DNA of 64,000 nt, taken from Streptomyces shenzhenensis (GTDB taxonomy: Bacteria > Actinomycetota > Actinomycetes > Streptomycetales > Streptomycetaceae). Made by a program: the position numbers and the translations under genes. The notes below the pieces were generated by a model. The model was not told the DNA's origin, did no database searches, and saw only the letters and a program-made list of their open reading frames with translations. Shown piece after piece: positions 17,346-26,378 of the stretch (positions within the stretch are counted from its first letter, which is position 1; each line of letters begins with the position of its first letter). The DNA lies in assembly GCF_003688995.1 (NCBI RefSeq), contig NZ_PENI01000020.1, positions 62,001 to 126,000 on the forward strand, read 5' to 3'.

Positions 17346-19511
17346 TCAGCCCTGGACGGCCAGAACGAGCGGCAGCACTCCCTGCGCTCCCCCCTTTCTG
17401 AGAAGGCGGGCCGCGACCGCCAGGGTCCAGCCGGTCTCGGTGTAGTCGTCCACGAGCAGCACCGGACCGCTCGCCGCCATCAGCGCGGAGGCCAGCGCGG
17501 GTGGCACGGCCAGCGCCCCGTCCAGCGCGTGCAGACGCTGCGCGCTGTTGCTGCGGGACATCCGCGGCGCCTCTGCGACGTATTCCACCGACCCGAGCAG
17601 CGGCAGGCGGCCGATCTCCGCGATGCGCGTGCCCAGGGAGTGGATCAGCTGCGGCCGGCTGCGTGAGGCGACGGTGACCACGCCGACCGGCCGCGGCTGC
17701 GTGTCGGCGGCCCCCGGGGCCCAGCCGCCGGGCCCCTTGGCCCAGCCGGCCAACACGTCCACCACGGCCTTCGCCACGTCGTCCGGCACGGGCGCGTCCG
17801 TTGCCCCGGGCGCGAGCATCGGCCGCAGCCGATTGCCCCAGCCGATGTCCGACAAGCGCCCCAACGCGCGCCCCGGCGCCGCCTGCTCCCCGGCGGGAAT
17901 CCGCCCCTTGAGGTCGATACCGATCGCCGGCAGCCCCGTCGGCCACATACGCCGGGGCTCGACCTCGACACCCGCGCGGCCCAGATCGGCGCGCGCGGCG
18001 TCCAGCGCGACCACGGACGTGTCCGCCGAGAACCGGGCCCCCGCGCAGTTGTCGCAGCGGCCGCACGGTTTCGCCCCTTCGTCGTCCAGCTGCCGCTGCA
18101 GGAACTCCATCCGGCAGCCCGTGGCGGCGGCGTACTCGCGCATGGCCTGCTGCTCGGCCTTCCGCTGGCGGGCCACCCAGTCGTACCGCTCGGCCTCGTA
18201 CGTCCACGGCTGCCCGGTGGCGATCCAGCCGCCCTTGACCCGCTTGACCGCCCCGTCCACGTCAAGAACCTTCAGCATGCCCTCCAGGCGTGAGCGCCGC
18301 AGCTCCACCAGGGGCTCCAGGGCAGGCAGCGACAGCGGACGGTCCGAACCGGCGAGGACATCGAGCGTGCGGCGCACCAGGTTCTCGGGCGGGAAGGCCA
18401 GCGACGCGAAGTACTCCCAGATCGCCTCGTCCTCCCGCCCCGGCAGAAGGAGCACCTCGGCATGCTCCACGCCTCGGCCGGCCCGGCCCACCTGCTGGTA
18501 GTAGGCGATGGGGGAGGAGGGCGAGCCCAGGTGCACCACGAACCCCAGGTCCGGCTTGTCGAAGCCCATACCGAGCGCGGAGGTCGCGATCAGCGCCTTG
18601 ACCCGGTTGGCGAGCAGATCCTCCTCGGCCTGCTGCCGTTCGGCGTTCTCCGTCTTGCCCGTGTACGAGGCGACGGTGTGCCCGCGCTGTCGCAGGAAGG
18701 CGGTGACCTCCTCGGCGGCTGCGACCGTCAGCGTGTAGACGATGCCCGAGCCCGGCAGGTCGTCGAGGTGGTCGGCGAGCCAGGCCATGCGGTGCGCGGC
18801 ATCCGGCAGCCGTAGCACGCCCAGGCTCAGGCTGTCCCGGTCCAGCGGGCCGCGCAGGACCAACGCGTCCGACGAGCCGCCCGTACCGAGCTGCTCCGCG
18901 ACATCGGCGGTCACGCGCGCGTTGGCCGTGGCGGTGGTGGCCAGCACGGGCACGCCGGGCGGGAGGTCCGCGAGCATCGTGCGCAGCCGACGGTAGTCGG
19001 GACGGAAGTCATGGCCCCAGTCGGAGATGCAGTGGGCCTCGTCCACGACGAGCAGCCCGGTCGCGGCGGCCAGCTTGGGCAGGACCTGATCGCGGAAGTC
19101 GGGGTTGTTGAGGCGTTCCGGGCTGACCAGCAGGACATCGACATCACCCGCCGCGATCTCCGCCTGGATGGCATCCCATTCCTCGGTGTTGGAGGAGTTG
19201 ATGGTCCGGGCGTGGATGCCGGCCCGGGCCGCGGCCTCCACCTGGTTGCGCATCAGCGCGAGGAGCGGCGAGACGATCACGGTGGGTCCGCTGCCCTGGG
19301 CCCGCAACAGCGAGGTCGCCACGAAATAGACCGCGGACTTGCCCCACCCCGTGCGCTGGACGACCAGGGCTCTGCGGCGATCGGCGACCAGCGCCTCGAT
19401 CGCCCGCCACTGGTCCTCGCGCAGCCGGGCTGCGCCCGTGGCGTCCCCGACCAGCCGGGCGAGGACGGTGTCGGCCTGTGCACGCAGATCCGTGTTGCTC
19501 GTGTGCTCCAT
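17346..19511 (-). CDS. RecQ-family DNA helicase fused to a phosphoribosyltransferase-like domain
   Basis: A 721-residue 3'-5' helicase for recombination and fork repair. Motif I is QRTGWGKSAVY (Lys58), a variant of the usual PTGGGKSLCY. DEAH with CISDWGHDFRPDY, ATTATANARV, TSALGMGFDKPDL and QQVGRAGRG follow. Cysteines near 470-495 (CGRCDNC) form the zinc site. Instead of an HRDC domain, the last ~200 residues carry GPVLLVDDYTETGWTLAVAA, the PRPP-loop signature of phosphoribosyltransferases. ATG 19509-19511 is preferred because GGATGGG lies just before it; another in-frame ATG is 3 codons upstream. Confidence 0.9.
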   Translation of the reverse strand: MEHTSNTDLRAQADTVLARLVGDATGAARLREDQWRAIEALVADRRRALVVQRTGWGKSAVYFVATSLLRAQGSGPTVIVSPLLALMRNQVEAAARAGIHARTINSSNTEEWDAIQAEIAAGDVDVLLVSPERLNNPDFRDQVLPKLAAATGLLVVDEAHCISDWGHDFRPDYRRLRTMLADLPPGVPVLATTATANARVTADVAEQLGTGGSSDALVLRGPLDRDSLSLGVLRLPDAAHRMAWLADHLDDLPGSGIVYTLTVAAAEEVTAFLRQRGHTVASYTGKTENAERQQAEEDLLANRVKALIATSALGMGFDKPDLGFVVHLGSPSSPIAYYQQVGRAGRGVEHAEVLLLPGREDEAIWEYFASLAFPPENLVRRTLDVLAGSDRPLSLPALEPLVELRRSRLEGMLKVLDVDGAVKRVKGGWIATGQPWTYEAERYDWVARQRKAEQQAMREYAAATGCRMEFLQRQLDDEGAKPCGRCDNCAGARFSADTSVVALDAARADLGRAGVEVEPRRMWPTGLPAIGIDLKGRIPAGEQAAPGRALGRLSDIGWGNRLRPMLAPGATDAPVPDDVAKAVVDVLAGWAKGPGGWAPGAADTQPRPVGVVTVASRSRPQLIHSLGTRIAEIGRLPLLGSVEYVAEAPRMSRSNSAQRLHALDGALAVPPALASALMAASGPVLLVDDYTETGWTLAVAARLLRKGGAQGVLPLVLAVQG

Positions 19512-19652
19512 GCGTCCCATCCAACAGGACACCGGCGACAACCGGACGGCACCTGTGGACAAGGGACGGGCCCCGGCCGCCGTTGACGTGTCCCTGCTCT
19601 GACTTATCCACAGGCTCAACCGGAACTTCGACATCCGCGAGATCGTCTGCGC

Positions 19653-21158
19653 ATGACGAATCACAGCGAATCGACCGGACCCACCGAAAACAGCGACGTC
19701 ACGGAACAAAAGGCACCCGACTGTCGCACCGCCCACGACGCCCAGGTGACCCTGCGCACCCCGGCCGAGCTGGCCGACGCCCTGCCGTATCTGCTCGGAT
19801 ACCGCCCCGAGGACAGCATCGTGCTGGTGGCCCTCCACGACCGGGACGGACGCGGCCGGTTCGGCGGCCGGGCACGGCTCGGCATTCCCGCGAGCAGGGA
19901 CGACTGGGAGCCGGCCGCCCGGCAACTGGCACACGGCCTGGTGGCCGGCAGCGAACGCCGGGGAGCCCGGCCCGCACAGATCGTCGCCTACGTCTGCCAG
20001 GAACCGGCGAAGGGCGAGACCGGCCGCGAGGTCATGCAACGCCTTCAGCCGCTCGCCCAGTTCCTGCGCACCGAATGCGGCACCCTGGACGTGCCCGTCA
20101 TCGAGGCCCTGTGCATCTCGGACGGCCGCTTCTGGTCGTACTGCTGCCCGAACGTGGGCTGCTGTCCGGACGACGGAACACCCATGGGCCTGCCCGGCAC
20201 CTCCGTGCTGGCCGCCGCCGCGACCTACGCCGGCCTCCAGGTGCGCGGCACGCTGCGCGAGCTGCGGGCCCGACTGCTGCCCTGGGAGACCTCCGCCGCA
20301 CTGGAACAGGAGATCGCCCTGGACACGGCAGGAACGGCTCTGGTGCCCCGGATCCTCGACGACGCGGCCCGCGCCGACGTGGCGGAGGAGACCTTGCGCC
20401 TCGCCGAGCGCGTGCTCACCCGGTTCGCGGCGGCGCCGGCGGTGCCCGGCACACTCCCGGCGGATCTGCGCGACGACGCACTGCTCACCCACGACGAAGC
20501 GGCCCAGCTGATCCTCGGCCTCCAGGACCGCACCACCCGTGACCGGGCCGCCGCGTGGATGGAGGACGACGACGCCGGCCCCGCCCTGCGCCTGTGGCGT
20601 GCCCTGGCCCGCCGCTGCGTCGGCCCGTACGGCGAACACGCCGCCGCGCCGCTCACCCTCGCGGGCTGGGTCGCCTGGTCCAGCGGCGACGATCTGGAGG
20701 CAAGGGAAGCACTGGCGATGGCCCTCGGAGCGGACCCCGACTATCTGTTCGCCCGTCTTCTGCACCAGGCATGCAACGAGGGTCTGGATCCGGAGACGGT
20801 CCGCCGATGTCTGCGCGCGGAGCGCGCCGAACACGCGGAGGCACGGACCGAAGCGGCAGCGGCGACGGACCAGAAGAAGACGCCCGCAGCAGGCAAGGAC
20901 CCCTCCGAGCCGGGATCACGCCGTCGGCGCCGCGTCCGCATCCGGGGAGGCGCTGACGGCGCCGCCCGTCCGGTGCGAGCGGAGGGTCGGCGTCCGCGGC
21001 TCGCCCCCAGGCGCCCGTCCGGGGCCGAAGGCTCCACACGCCCCGGCGCGCCGGCTCCGGGCGGCACCCGTGCGGCGAACAGGAACGACACGCGACACGG
21101 GCCCGCACCGACGGGAGGCACACGGTCCGGTGACGACGGCGCCGCGGAGGATTCGTGA
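19653..21158 (+). CDS. DUF4192 protein
   Basis: A 501-residue actinobacterial protein of unknown function. The DUF4192 core starts with VTLRTPAELADALPYLLGYRPEDSIVLVAL (about 31-62) and runs to roughly 380. The last ~110 residues are a basic, Arg/Gly/Pro-rich, probably disordered tail, suggesting nucleic-acid or surface binding. It is divergent from recQ with 141 bp between them. Confidence 0.8.
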   Translation: MTNHSESTGPTENSDVTEQKAPDCRTAHDAQVTLRTPAELADALPYLLGYRPEDSIVLVALHDRDGRGRFGGRARLGIPASRDDWEPAARQLAHGLVAGSERRGARPAQIVAYVCQEPAKGETGREVMQRLQPLAQFLRTECGTLDVPVIEALCISDGRFWSYCCPNVGCCPDDGTPMGLPGTSVLAAAATYAGLQVRGTLRELRARLLPWETSAALEQEIALDTAGTALVPRILDDAARADVAEETLRLAERVLTRFAAAPAVPGTLPADLRDDALLTHDEAAQLILGLQDRTTRDRAAAWMEDDDAGPALRLWRALARRCVGPYGEHAAAPLTLAGWVAWSSGDDLEAREALAMALGADPDYLFARLLHQACNEGLDPETVRRCLRAERAEHAEARTEAAAATDQKKTPAAGKDPSEPGSRRRRRVRIRGGADGAARPVRAEGRRPRLAPRRPSGAEGSTRPGAPAPGGTRAANRNDTRHGPAPTGGTRSGDDGAAEDS

Positions 21159-21828
21159 GCGGCGCCGGACCCGCCGCCTGCCGACGCGCCGGCCACCGCA
21201 GAACCGCTGCGCCGGGAGCGCGACCTTCCACCGGACACGACGGCGAGCCTGGAACCGCGCCCACGGCCGACCGGAACAGGCCCGCCCCGAGCCACGAGCC
21301 GTGCGGCGCCCCTTCGATCACGGCGTCGGTGCTGTGTGCGCCCACGAGAAAGAAGCGAACGGCCTGCTCTCGGCAGCCGAGCCATTCGGACCGCCGGCCG
21401 CGCGAGACGTACGCCGGAGAACAGAGCGCCCAGGGGACCACCCCTGTTCCGCACCCCGCGGCCTGCCGCCGGCGGCCATGGCGGCAGCTTCCGGCGTGCT
21501 GCTCCTGACCGCGCTCACGGGCATCCGCCCCGACGTCCCCACCCGGACGATCACCCTTCGGCCGGTGCAGCCCGTGCCCCTGGGCGAGATCGTCCAACGG
21601 GGCTGCGGTCGCGGGCGCGCCCCTCTCCGTACGGGCCGGTCGCCAAGGGCTCGCCATGGTCGAGAAGGCTGCGGACGGCCCGCAGCCGGGAGCATGACCT
21701 CACACGACGCCATCCGGAGGAAGAAACGGAATCCGTTCACGCAACCGGCACCGGACCCAAACGGATCAGCCACCGATGCGGCCGGCGAAGGGAGTGTTTA
21801 TCGTCAGGCAGACGACTATGATCGCCGC
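21159..21828. other. 670-bp region without a recognisable gene
   Basis: Short frames in all directions are Arg/Pro-rich with no domain I recognise. One stretch around 21475-21600 (SGVLLLTALTGIRPD) looks like a single membrane-type segment without a plausible start or end. It could be decayed sequence. The right end holds the NUDIX promoter. Confidence 0.5.
21801..21822 (+). promoter_or_regulatory. Promoter and possible operator of the NUDIX regulator
   Basis: TATGAT (21817-21822) ends 6 nt before the ATG at 21829, with no ribosome-binding site. Just upstream, TCGTC-N5-GACGA (21801-21815) forms an inverted repeat, a candidate autoregulatory site. Confidence 0.45.
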
Positions 21829-22587
21829 ATGCCCTACGACCCGTCAGCCTTTCCGCCCTTCGCCGTCACCGTGGACCTGGTCGTGCTGACCGTGCGTCGC
21901 CACGCCCTGTGTGCGCTGGCGGTGCGCAGGGGTGAGGCGCCGTTCCAGGGGCGATGGGCACTGCCCGGCGGCTTCGTGCGGGCCGACGAGGATCTCGCGC
22001 AGGCCGCGGCGCGTGAGCTGGCCGAGGAGACGGGACTGCACGCACACGACCCGTCCGCCCCCGCCCAGGACAACGGCGCCCACCTCGAACAACTCGCGAC
22101 GTACGGCGATCCCGAGCGGGACCCACGCATGCGTGTGGTCAGCGTCGCTCACCTGGCGCTCGCCCCCGACCTGCCCGCGCCCCGCGCGGGCGGCGACGCG
22201 AGCAACGCACGCTGGGCTCCGGTGGAGGAACTGCTGCAGCAGGGCGGGTACGGCCGGGACGGCGAACCGCTGGCACCGCTGGCCTTCGACCACGCCCAGA
22301 TCCTGGCCGACGGGGTGGAGCGGGCCCGATCCAAGATCGAGTACTCGTCCCTTGCCACCGCGTTCTGCACGCCCGAGTTCACCGTCGGCGAGCTGCGCCG
22401 TGTCTACGAAGCGGTCTGGGGAGTGGCCCTCGATCCGCGCAACTTCCACCGCAAGGTGACCGGAACCCCCGGATTCCTCGTCCCCACCGGCGGCACGACC
22501 ACACGCCAGGGCGGCCGTCCCGCCCAGCTCTTCCGGGCCGGCGGCGCCACTCTGCTCAACCCTCCGATGCTGCGCCCCGAGGTCTGA
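21829..22587 (+). CDS. NUDIX hydrolase with winged-helix domain (NrtR-like)
   Basis: The 252-residue protein has an N-terminal NUDIX domain (about 10-150) and a C-terminal winged helix (about 165-240; EYSSLATAFCTPEFTVGELRRVYEAVWG, then NFHRKV and GRPAQLFR). This is the NrtR architecture, in which ADP-ribose binding to the NUDIX domain controls DNA binding at NAD genes. Many NrtR proteins have lost the catalytic box, but here it is intact: residues 48-70 match G-x5-E-x7-R-E-x2-E-E-x-G. It may therefore still hydrolyse ADP-ribose or a related compound. No NAD biosynthesis gene adjoins it. Confidence 0.82.
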   Translation: MPYDPSAFPPFAVTVDLVVLTVRRHALCALAVRRGEAPFQGRWALPGGFVRADEDLAQAAARELAEETGLHAHDPSAPAQDNGAHLEQLATYGDPERDPRMRVVSVAHLALAPDLPAPRAGGDASNARWAPVEELLQQGGYGRDGEPLAPLAFDHAQILADGVERARSKIEYSSLATAFCTPEFTVGELRRVYEAVWGVALDPRNFHRKVTGTPGFLVPTGGTTTRQGGRPAQLFRAGGATLLNPPMLRPEV

Positions 22588-22662
22588 CAGGCCGAGACCC
22601 TCACCGCAGGACAGACAGGCTGATACCCGAAAAAACGGACTCAACGCGCTATCTTGCTGCAG

Positions 22663-24870
22663 GTGATCCAGGCCTTCGGACTGACCAGCAACTCCCGCAA
22701 GGCGCACCCGCCCGCCGTCAACGATGTCTCCTTCGAGGCACACGCGGGCCGTGTCACGGCACTCCTGGGTGCGCCCCGCGCCGGTAAGACAACGGCACTC
22801 AGACTGATGCTCGAACTCCAACAGGGCCGCGGGATCACTCACTTCAGAGGGCGGCCGCTGCACCGGATCGCCCACCCGTCGCGCGAGGTGGGCGTCCTCC
22901 TCGGTGACGTACCCGGGCATCCTGCCCGCTCGGTCCGCGGGCATCTGCGCATGCTGTGCGCCGCCGCGGGGGTCCCGGTCCGGCGCGCCGACGAGGTTCT
23001 CGAAGTCACCGGCCTCGTCAGCCTGCGGGAGGAGTGCCTGGGCACGCTCTCACGGGGCATGGACCGTCGGCTCGGTCTGGCCTGCGCCCTGCTGCCCGAC
23101 CCCCACACCCTGGTACTGGACGCACCGGTGAACGGGCTGTCCGCCCGCGAAGCCCGTTGGCTGCACGGCATGCTCCGGGCGCACGCGACCCAGGGCGGTA
23201 CGGTCCTGTTCACCACCGCCGAACCCAAGGAGGCGGCACGCAACGCGGACCGCGTCGTCACCCTGGAGCGGGGCAGACTCGTCGCCGACCAGGAGGCCGT
23301 GGAGTTCGCCCGCACGCGCCTGCGTCCCCGGGTGGCGGTCCGCACCCCGCACGCGGCCCGCCTCGCGGCCCTGCTCACCAAGGAAGCACGAGCCGACCGG
23401 CGCTCCGTCGAGATCGTTCGGGAAGAGGGCAACCGTCTTTCTGTGTACGGCAGTACGACGGCGGACATCGGCGACGCCGCCTTCCGGCACGGCATCCTCG
23501 TCCATCAACTCGCCGACGAGGTGGGTGACATGGGGCCGGGCGCCGGTACCCGCCCGGCCGACGGGCCGGAGGTGCCGGGCGATCCGGGGCCCGCGGACCG
23601 AACGCCGGTGGGCTGGCGAGGGCAAGGCCGGTGGATCCCGGAAGGAGTTCGGCTGCAACCGGGCCGCGGCCTGTCCGCCATCCTGAGACGACCGCGGGCG
23701 GCCCACGAATCACCCTTGGTGACGAAGGGCCCGGGCGACTCCGAGGCACCACTTCCCGTGGGCGCGGCGTCGGCGGCGACATCCCGTGACCTGCCCGGCA
23801 CGCCTCCCCCCGAGGGGGCACCGGCCCACGCCGATGGCTCCGTGGAGTCCGACGGTCACGCAACGGGTGGCGGCACGGAACCGATCGCACCCACGCCAGG
23901 AGCCGAAACAACGGCCTCAACCACTGCACATGCCCCAGACGCCGCACCCGCTGCACCCGGTGCCGCCGCCAAGCCCGCGGCACCGGCCTCCGGCCGCGTA
24001 CCCGGTGCCCGTCAAGAGGCCGGACCCTTGCGCCGCCGCGCCGGATCGCTCACCCCTGCCCCCCTGTCCCCCCTCCCTCCCCCCATCTCCGTCCGCCCCG
24101 CCCCCAGCCCCCTCCGCCCCCTCCGCTACGAACTGCGCCGCGCCACCGGGATCGGCACGGGCTTCCTCACCTGCGGTGCCGTGCTCGCCGTTTCCGCGGT
24201 CACGGCCGTTCTGCTCGCCCGCGTCGGCCACACCTCGCAGGCGCGGTTGTTCGCGGCCTGGCCACGGGAGGTGCCCCTGCCACCCGCGGCGCTCGGTGCG
24301 GGACTGCTCGGCGCGCTGGCCTTCGGTGAGGAGTTCCGCCATCCCGCCCTGGCGGCGGACCGCGGGTCCGTGCCCCGCCGGCTGGGGCTGCTCACCGCGA
24401 AACTGCTGGTCTCCGGAGCCACGGCGATGGCGCTGGCCTTCCTCACCGTGGGCTGTGATGCCGAGGTGCTCTATGTCGTCTACGGGCGGGAGCTCGCGGA
24501 AGTTCCCGCCGACTGGTTTTCGCTGAGCGTGAGTTGGTTCGGGCTCGTGGTCGGGTGTGCCTGGGCCGGGGTGCTGGCGGCCGGCGTCTTTCGGTCCACG
24601 ACGGCCGGGGTCGCCGCGGTGCTCGCCGTACCGGTCGTGGTCGTTCCCGTCGTGCAGAAGATGCTGGGCGGCCCGGCCGTGCGGACCGCGGCGGGTCTGC
24701 CGGTCCGGATGCGCGAGGTCTTCCTGCTCCAGTGGCCCTTCGGGGGAGAGCGGTACCTGGCGGCGGTGGCCCGGGTGCTCGCTCAACCCGTGGGCGGCGC
24801 GCTGACGTTGTCGCTGACCGCTCTGCTCTGTGCGTATCTGCTCACGACGCTGCGTAGCAGGGTCAGATGA
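22663..24870 (+). CDS. ABC-type ATPase fused to a membrane domain, catalytic residues missing
   Basis: The 735-residue protein joins an ABC nucleotide-binding domain (about 1-220), a Pro/Ala-rich linker (about 300-485) and a C-terminal region with about six hydrophobic segments (510-733), as in ABC-2 exporters but in one chain. Walker A GAPRAGKT (36-43) is intact. The signature is LSRGM. After Walker B (TLVLD, 149-153) the catalytic glutamate is Ala154, and the H-loop histidine position is Ala186 (FTTAE). ATP hydrolysis is therefore doubtful. GTG 22663 is chosen with TATCTT 7 nt upstream; an in-frame TTG lies at 22654. It sits directly upstream of whiH, an arrangement I recall from S. coelicolor. 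Confidence 0.8.
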   Translation: MIQAFGLTSNSRKAHPPAVNDVSFEAHAGRVTALLGAPRAGKTTALRLMLELQQGRGITHFRGRPLHRIAHPSREVGVLLGDVPGHPARSVRGHLRMLCAAAGVPVRRADEVLEVTGLVSLREECLGTLSRGMDRRLGLACALLPDPHTLVLDAPVNGLSAREARWLHGMLRAHATQGGTVLFTTAEPKEAARNADRVVTLERGRLVADQEAVEFARTRLRPRVAVRTPHAARLAALLTKEARADRRSVEIVREEGNRLSVYGSTTADIGDAAFRHGILVHQLADEVGDMGPGAGTRPADGPEVPGDPGPADRTPVGWRGQGRWIPEGVRLQPGRGLSAILRRPRAAHESPLVTKGPGDSEAPLPVGAASAATSRDLPGTPPPEGAPAHADGSVESDGHATGGGTEPIAPTPGAETTASTTAHAPDAAPAAPGAAAKPAAPASGRVPGARQEAGPLRRRAGSLTPAPLSPLPPPISVRPAPSPLRPLRYELRRATGIGTGFLTCGAVLAVSAVTAVLLARVGHTSQARLFAAWPREVPLPPAALGAGLLGALAFGEEFRHPALAADRGSVPRRLGLLTAKLLVSGATAMALAFLTVGCDAEVLYVVYGRELAEVPADWFSLSVSWFGLVVGCAWAGVLAAGVFRSTTAGVAAVLAVPVVVVPVVQKMLGGPAVRTAAGLPVRMREVFLLQWPFGGERYLAAVARVLAQPVGGALTLSLTALLCAYLLTTLRSRVR

Positions 24871-24933
24871 CGACCGTCCGTGCCCTTCCGTTCCTGCCGT
24901 GTGCACAACTCCCCGGAGCGCGCCCATTTCTTT

Positions 24934-24940
24934 CCGATAA
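24934..24940 (+). promoter_or_regulatory. Possible sigma-WhiG -10 element of whiH
   Basis: CCGATAA matches the core of the WhiG -10 consensus GCCGATAA, about 93 bp before the whiH GTG. The expected TAAA -35 at 15-16 bp spacing is not present, so support is partial. whiH of S. coelicolor is known to depend on WhiG. Confidence 0.35.
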
Positions 24941-25032
24941 GGCGTCAATTGCGACGGGGTGAGCGATCACCCTTTCGTGTGCTTTTCACCAAAGCCCTCA
25001 AGGGAGTTGGAGACAGCGCCGACAAAGGATCC

Positions 25033-25920
25033 GTGAGTACCCTTGCGCACACCATGATGACCGCCGCCCGCTCCACCGACTCAGGTCTGGTCGGCCCGGG
25101 CGAACTCGACCGCTACCCCTACGCCGAAAGCCCGGCCGCCGACCGGGTCGGAGTGCCCGCCTGGGACGGCGCGGACCCCGAACTGGGCCGGGTGGGACGA
25201 CGCTCCGCGGGCAACCGCGGACGCGGACTGCACGGCCAACTCGTCCAGCAGTTGGGCCAGATGATCGTTTCGGGCGACCTGGGCGCGGACCGCCCGCTCG
25301 TGCCCGAGGAGATCGGCCAGCGCTTCGAGGTGTCCCGTACCGTCGTCCGTGAGTCCCTCCGTGTCCTGGAGGCCAAGGGTCTGGTCAGCGCCCGTCCGAA
25401 TGTCGGCACGCGCGTGCGTCCCGTCAGCGACTGGAACCTCCTGGACCCGGACATCATCGAATGGCGCGCATTCGGGCCGCAGCGCGACGACCAGCGCCGC
25501 GAACTGAGTGAGCTGCGCTGGACGATCGAGCCGCTCGCCGCGCGCCTCGCCGCGGGGCACGGGCGCGAGGACGTTCAGCAGCGACTTTCCGACATGGTCG
25601 AGATCATGAGCCACTCCATGGGACAGGGCGACGCCCTCACCTTCTCCCGTGCCGACGCCGAGTTCCACACGCTGCTCATCCAGATCGCGGGCAACCGCAT
25701 GCTGGAGCACCTGTCGGGCATCGTGTCGGCCGCTCTCCAGGTGTCCGGCGGCCCGGTCACCGGCTGTGACCGGCCGAATGACGCCTCCCTCGCCCAGCAC
25801 GCGCGCATCGTCGACGCGCTCGGCACCGGCGACGCCGCCGCGGCCGAGGCGGCGATGCGGCAACTGCTCACCGTCCACCCCGAGGTGGAGCGTGTGGTGC
25901 CGGCGCCGCGCGAGCACTGA
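25033..25920 (+). CDS. whiH: WhiH, GntR/FadR-family sporulation regulator
   Basis: A 295-residue regulator required for sporulation septation in S. coelicolor. The winged helix lies at about 58-125 (GLHGQLVQQLGQMIVSGDLG, then VPEEIGQRFEVSRTVVRESLRVLEAKGLV), followed by an all-helical FCD domain (ELRWTIEPLAARLAA, ADAEFHTLLIQIAGNRML, QHARIVDALGTGD) with likely metal/ligand histidines. The start is GTG 25033 with AAAGGAT just upstream; an open frame extends further without a site. Position immediately before hrdB supports the identification. Confidence 0.9.
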   Translation: MSTLAHTMMTAARSTDSGLVGPGELDRYPYAESPAADRVGVPAWDGADPELGRVGRRSAGNRGRGLHGQLVQQLGQMIVSGDLGADRPLVPEEIGQRFEVSRTVVRESLRVLEAKGLVSARPNVGTRVRPVSDWNLLDPDIIEWRAFGPQRDDQRRELSELRWTIEPLAARLAAGHGREDVQQRLSDMVEIMSHSMGQGDALTFSRADAEFHTLLIQIAGNRMLEHLSGIVSAALQVSGGPVTGCDRPNDASLAQHARIVDALGTGDAAAAEAAMRQLLTVHPEVERVVPAPREH

Positions 25921-26014
25921 CCGCGGAGCGCGGGCGCTGCGGTCGGAGCGCACCGCCCTGTGGCGGCTGCGCCGAGCCCGGGAACCATCCCTTGCCGGAC
26001 CCCGCCGGATCCTC

Positions 26015-26056
26015 ATCGGTCCGGAGGGGCCCGGTATCGGTCCGGAGGGGCCCGGC
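26015..26056. repeat. 21-bp tandem repeat
   Basis: Two adjacent copies of ATCGGTCCGGAGGGGCCCGG begin at 26015 and 26036, with one further base closing each unit. Confidence 0.7.
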
Positions 26057-26238
26057 GGGGCTCAGCCGCAGGGCGATGCGGCCTGATGGCCGGAATGGTC
26101 CCGGCCGACGCTGTCGGCAACCTCGTCTGCCCGCGTCTGACCGCCTTTGAGTGCTTACGGGGTGTGACTCGGGCCACGAAGATTGGGCGTAACGCTCGAG
26201 GGACCAGCGCGATGACCTAAGAGGTGACAGTCGCGGAG

Positions 26239-26265
26239 GGAATACGGACGCCGTTCAAGGCGCTG
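26239..26265 (+). promoter_or_regulatory. Sigma-R-like promoter upstream of hrdB
   Basis: GGAAT at 26239-26243 is followed after 18 bp by GCT, one mismatch from the sigma-R pattern GGAAT-N18-GTT. One hrdB promoter of S. coelicolor is known to be sigma-R dependent, so the placement is meaningful. Not proven from sequence alone. Confidence 0.4.
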
Positions 26266-26378
26266 TGCAACCTCCCGGCGTCCGCCCGCGCCGTCGGCCC
26301 ATCCCCAGGCCGGTGGTCGGCTCCAGTCCGCCCTGGACGGGGCCGGAAGCCGTTTTCCAACGTTCCGAGAGGTTGTTC

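Larger units (their letters stand above)
25921..26378. other. 458-bp whiH-hrdB intergenic region (hrdB promoters)
   Basis: Contains a 21-bp tandem duplication (26015-26056) and the hrdB promoter region. No open frame looks real. The long 5' leader agrees with hrdB being transcribed from more than one promoter in S. coelicolor. Confidence 0.5.
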
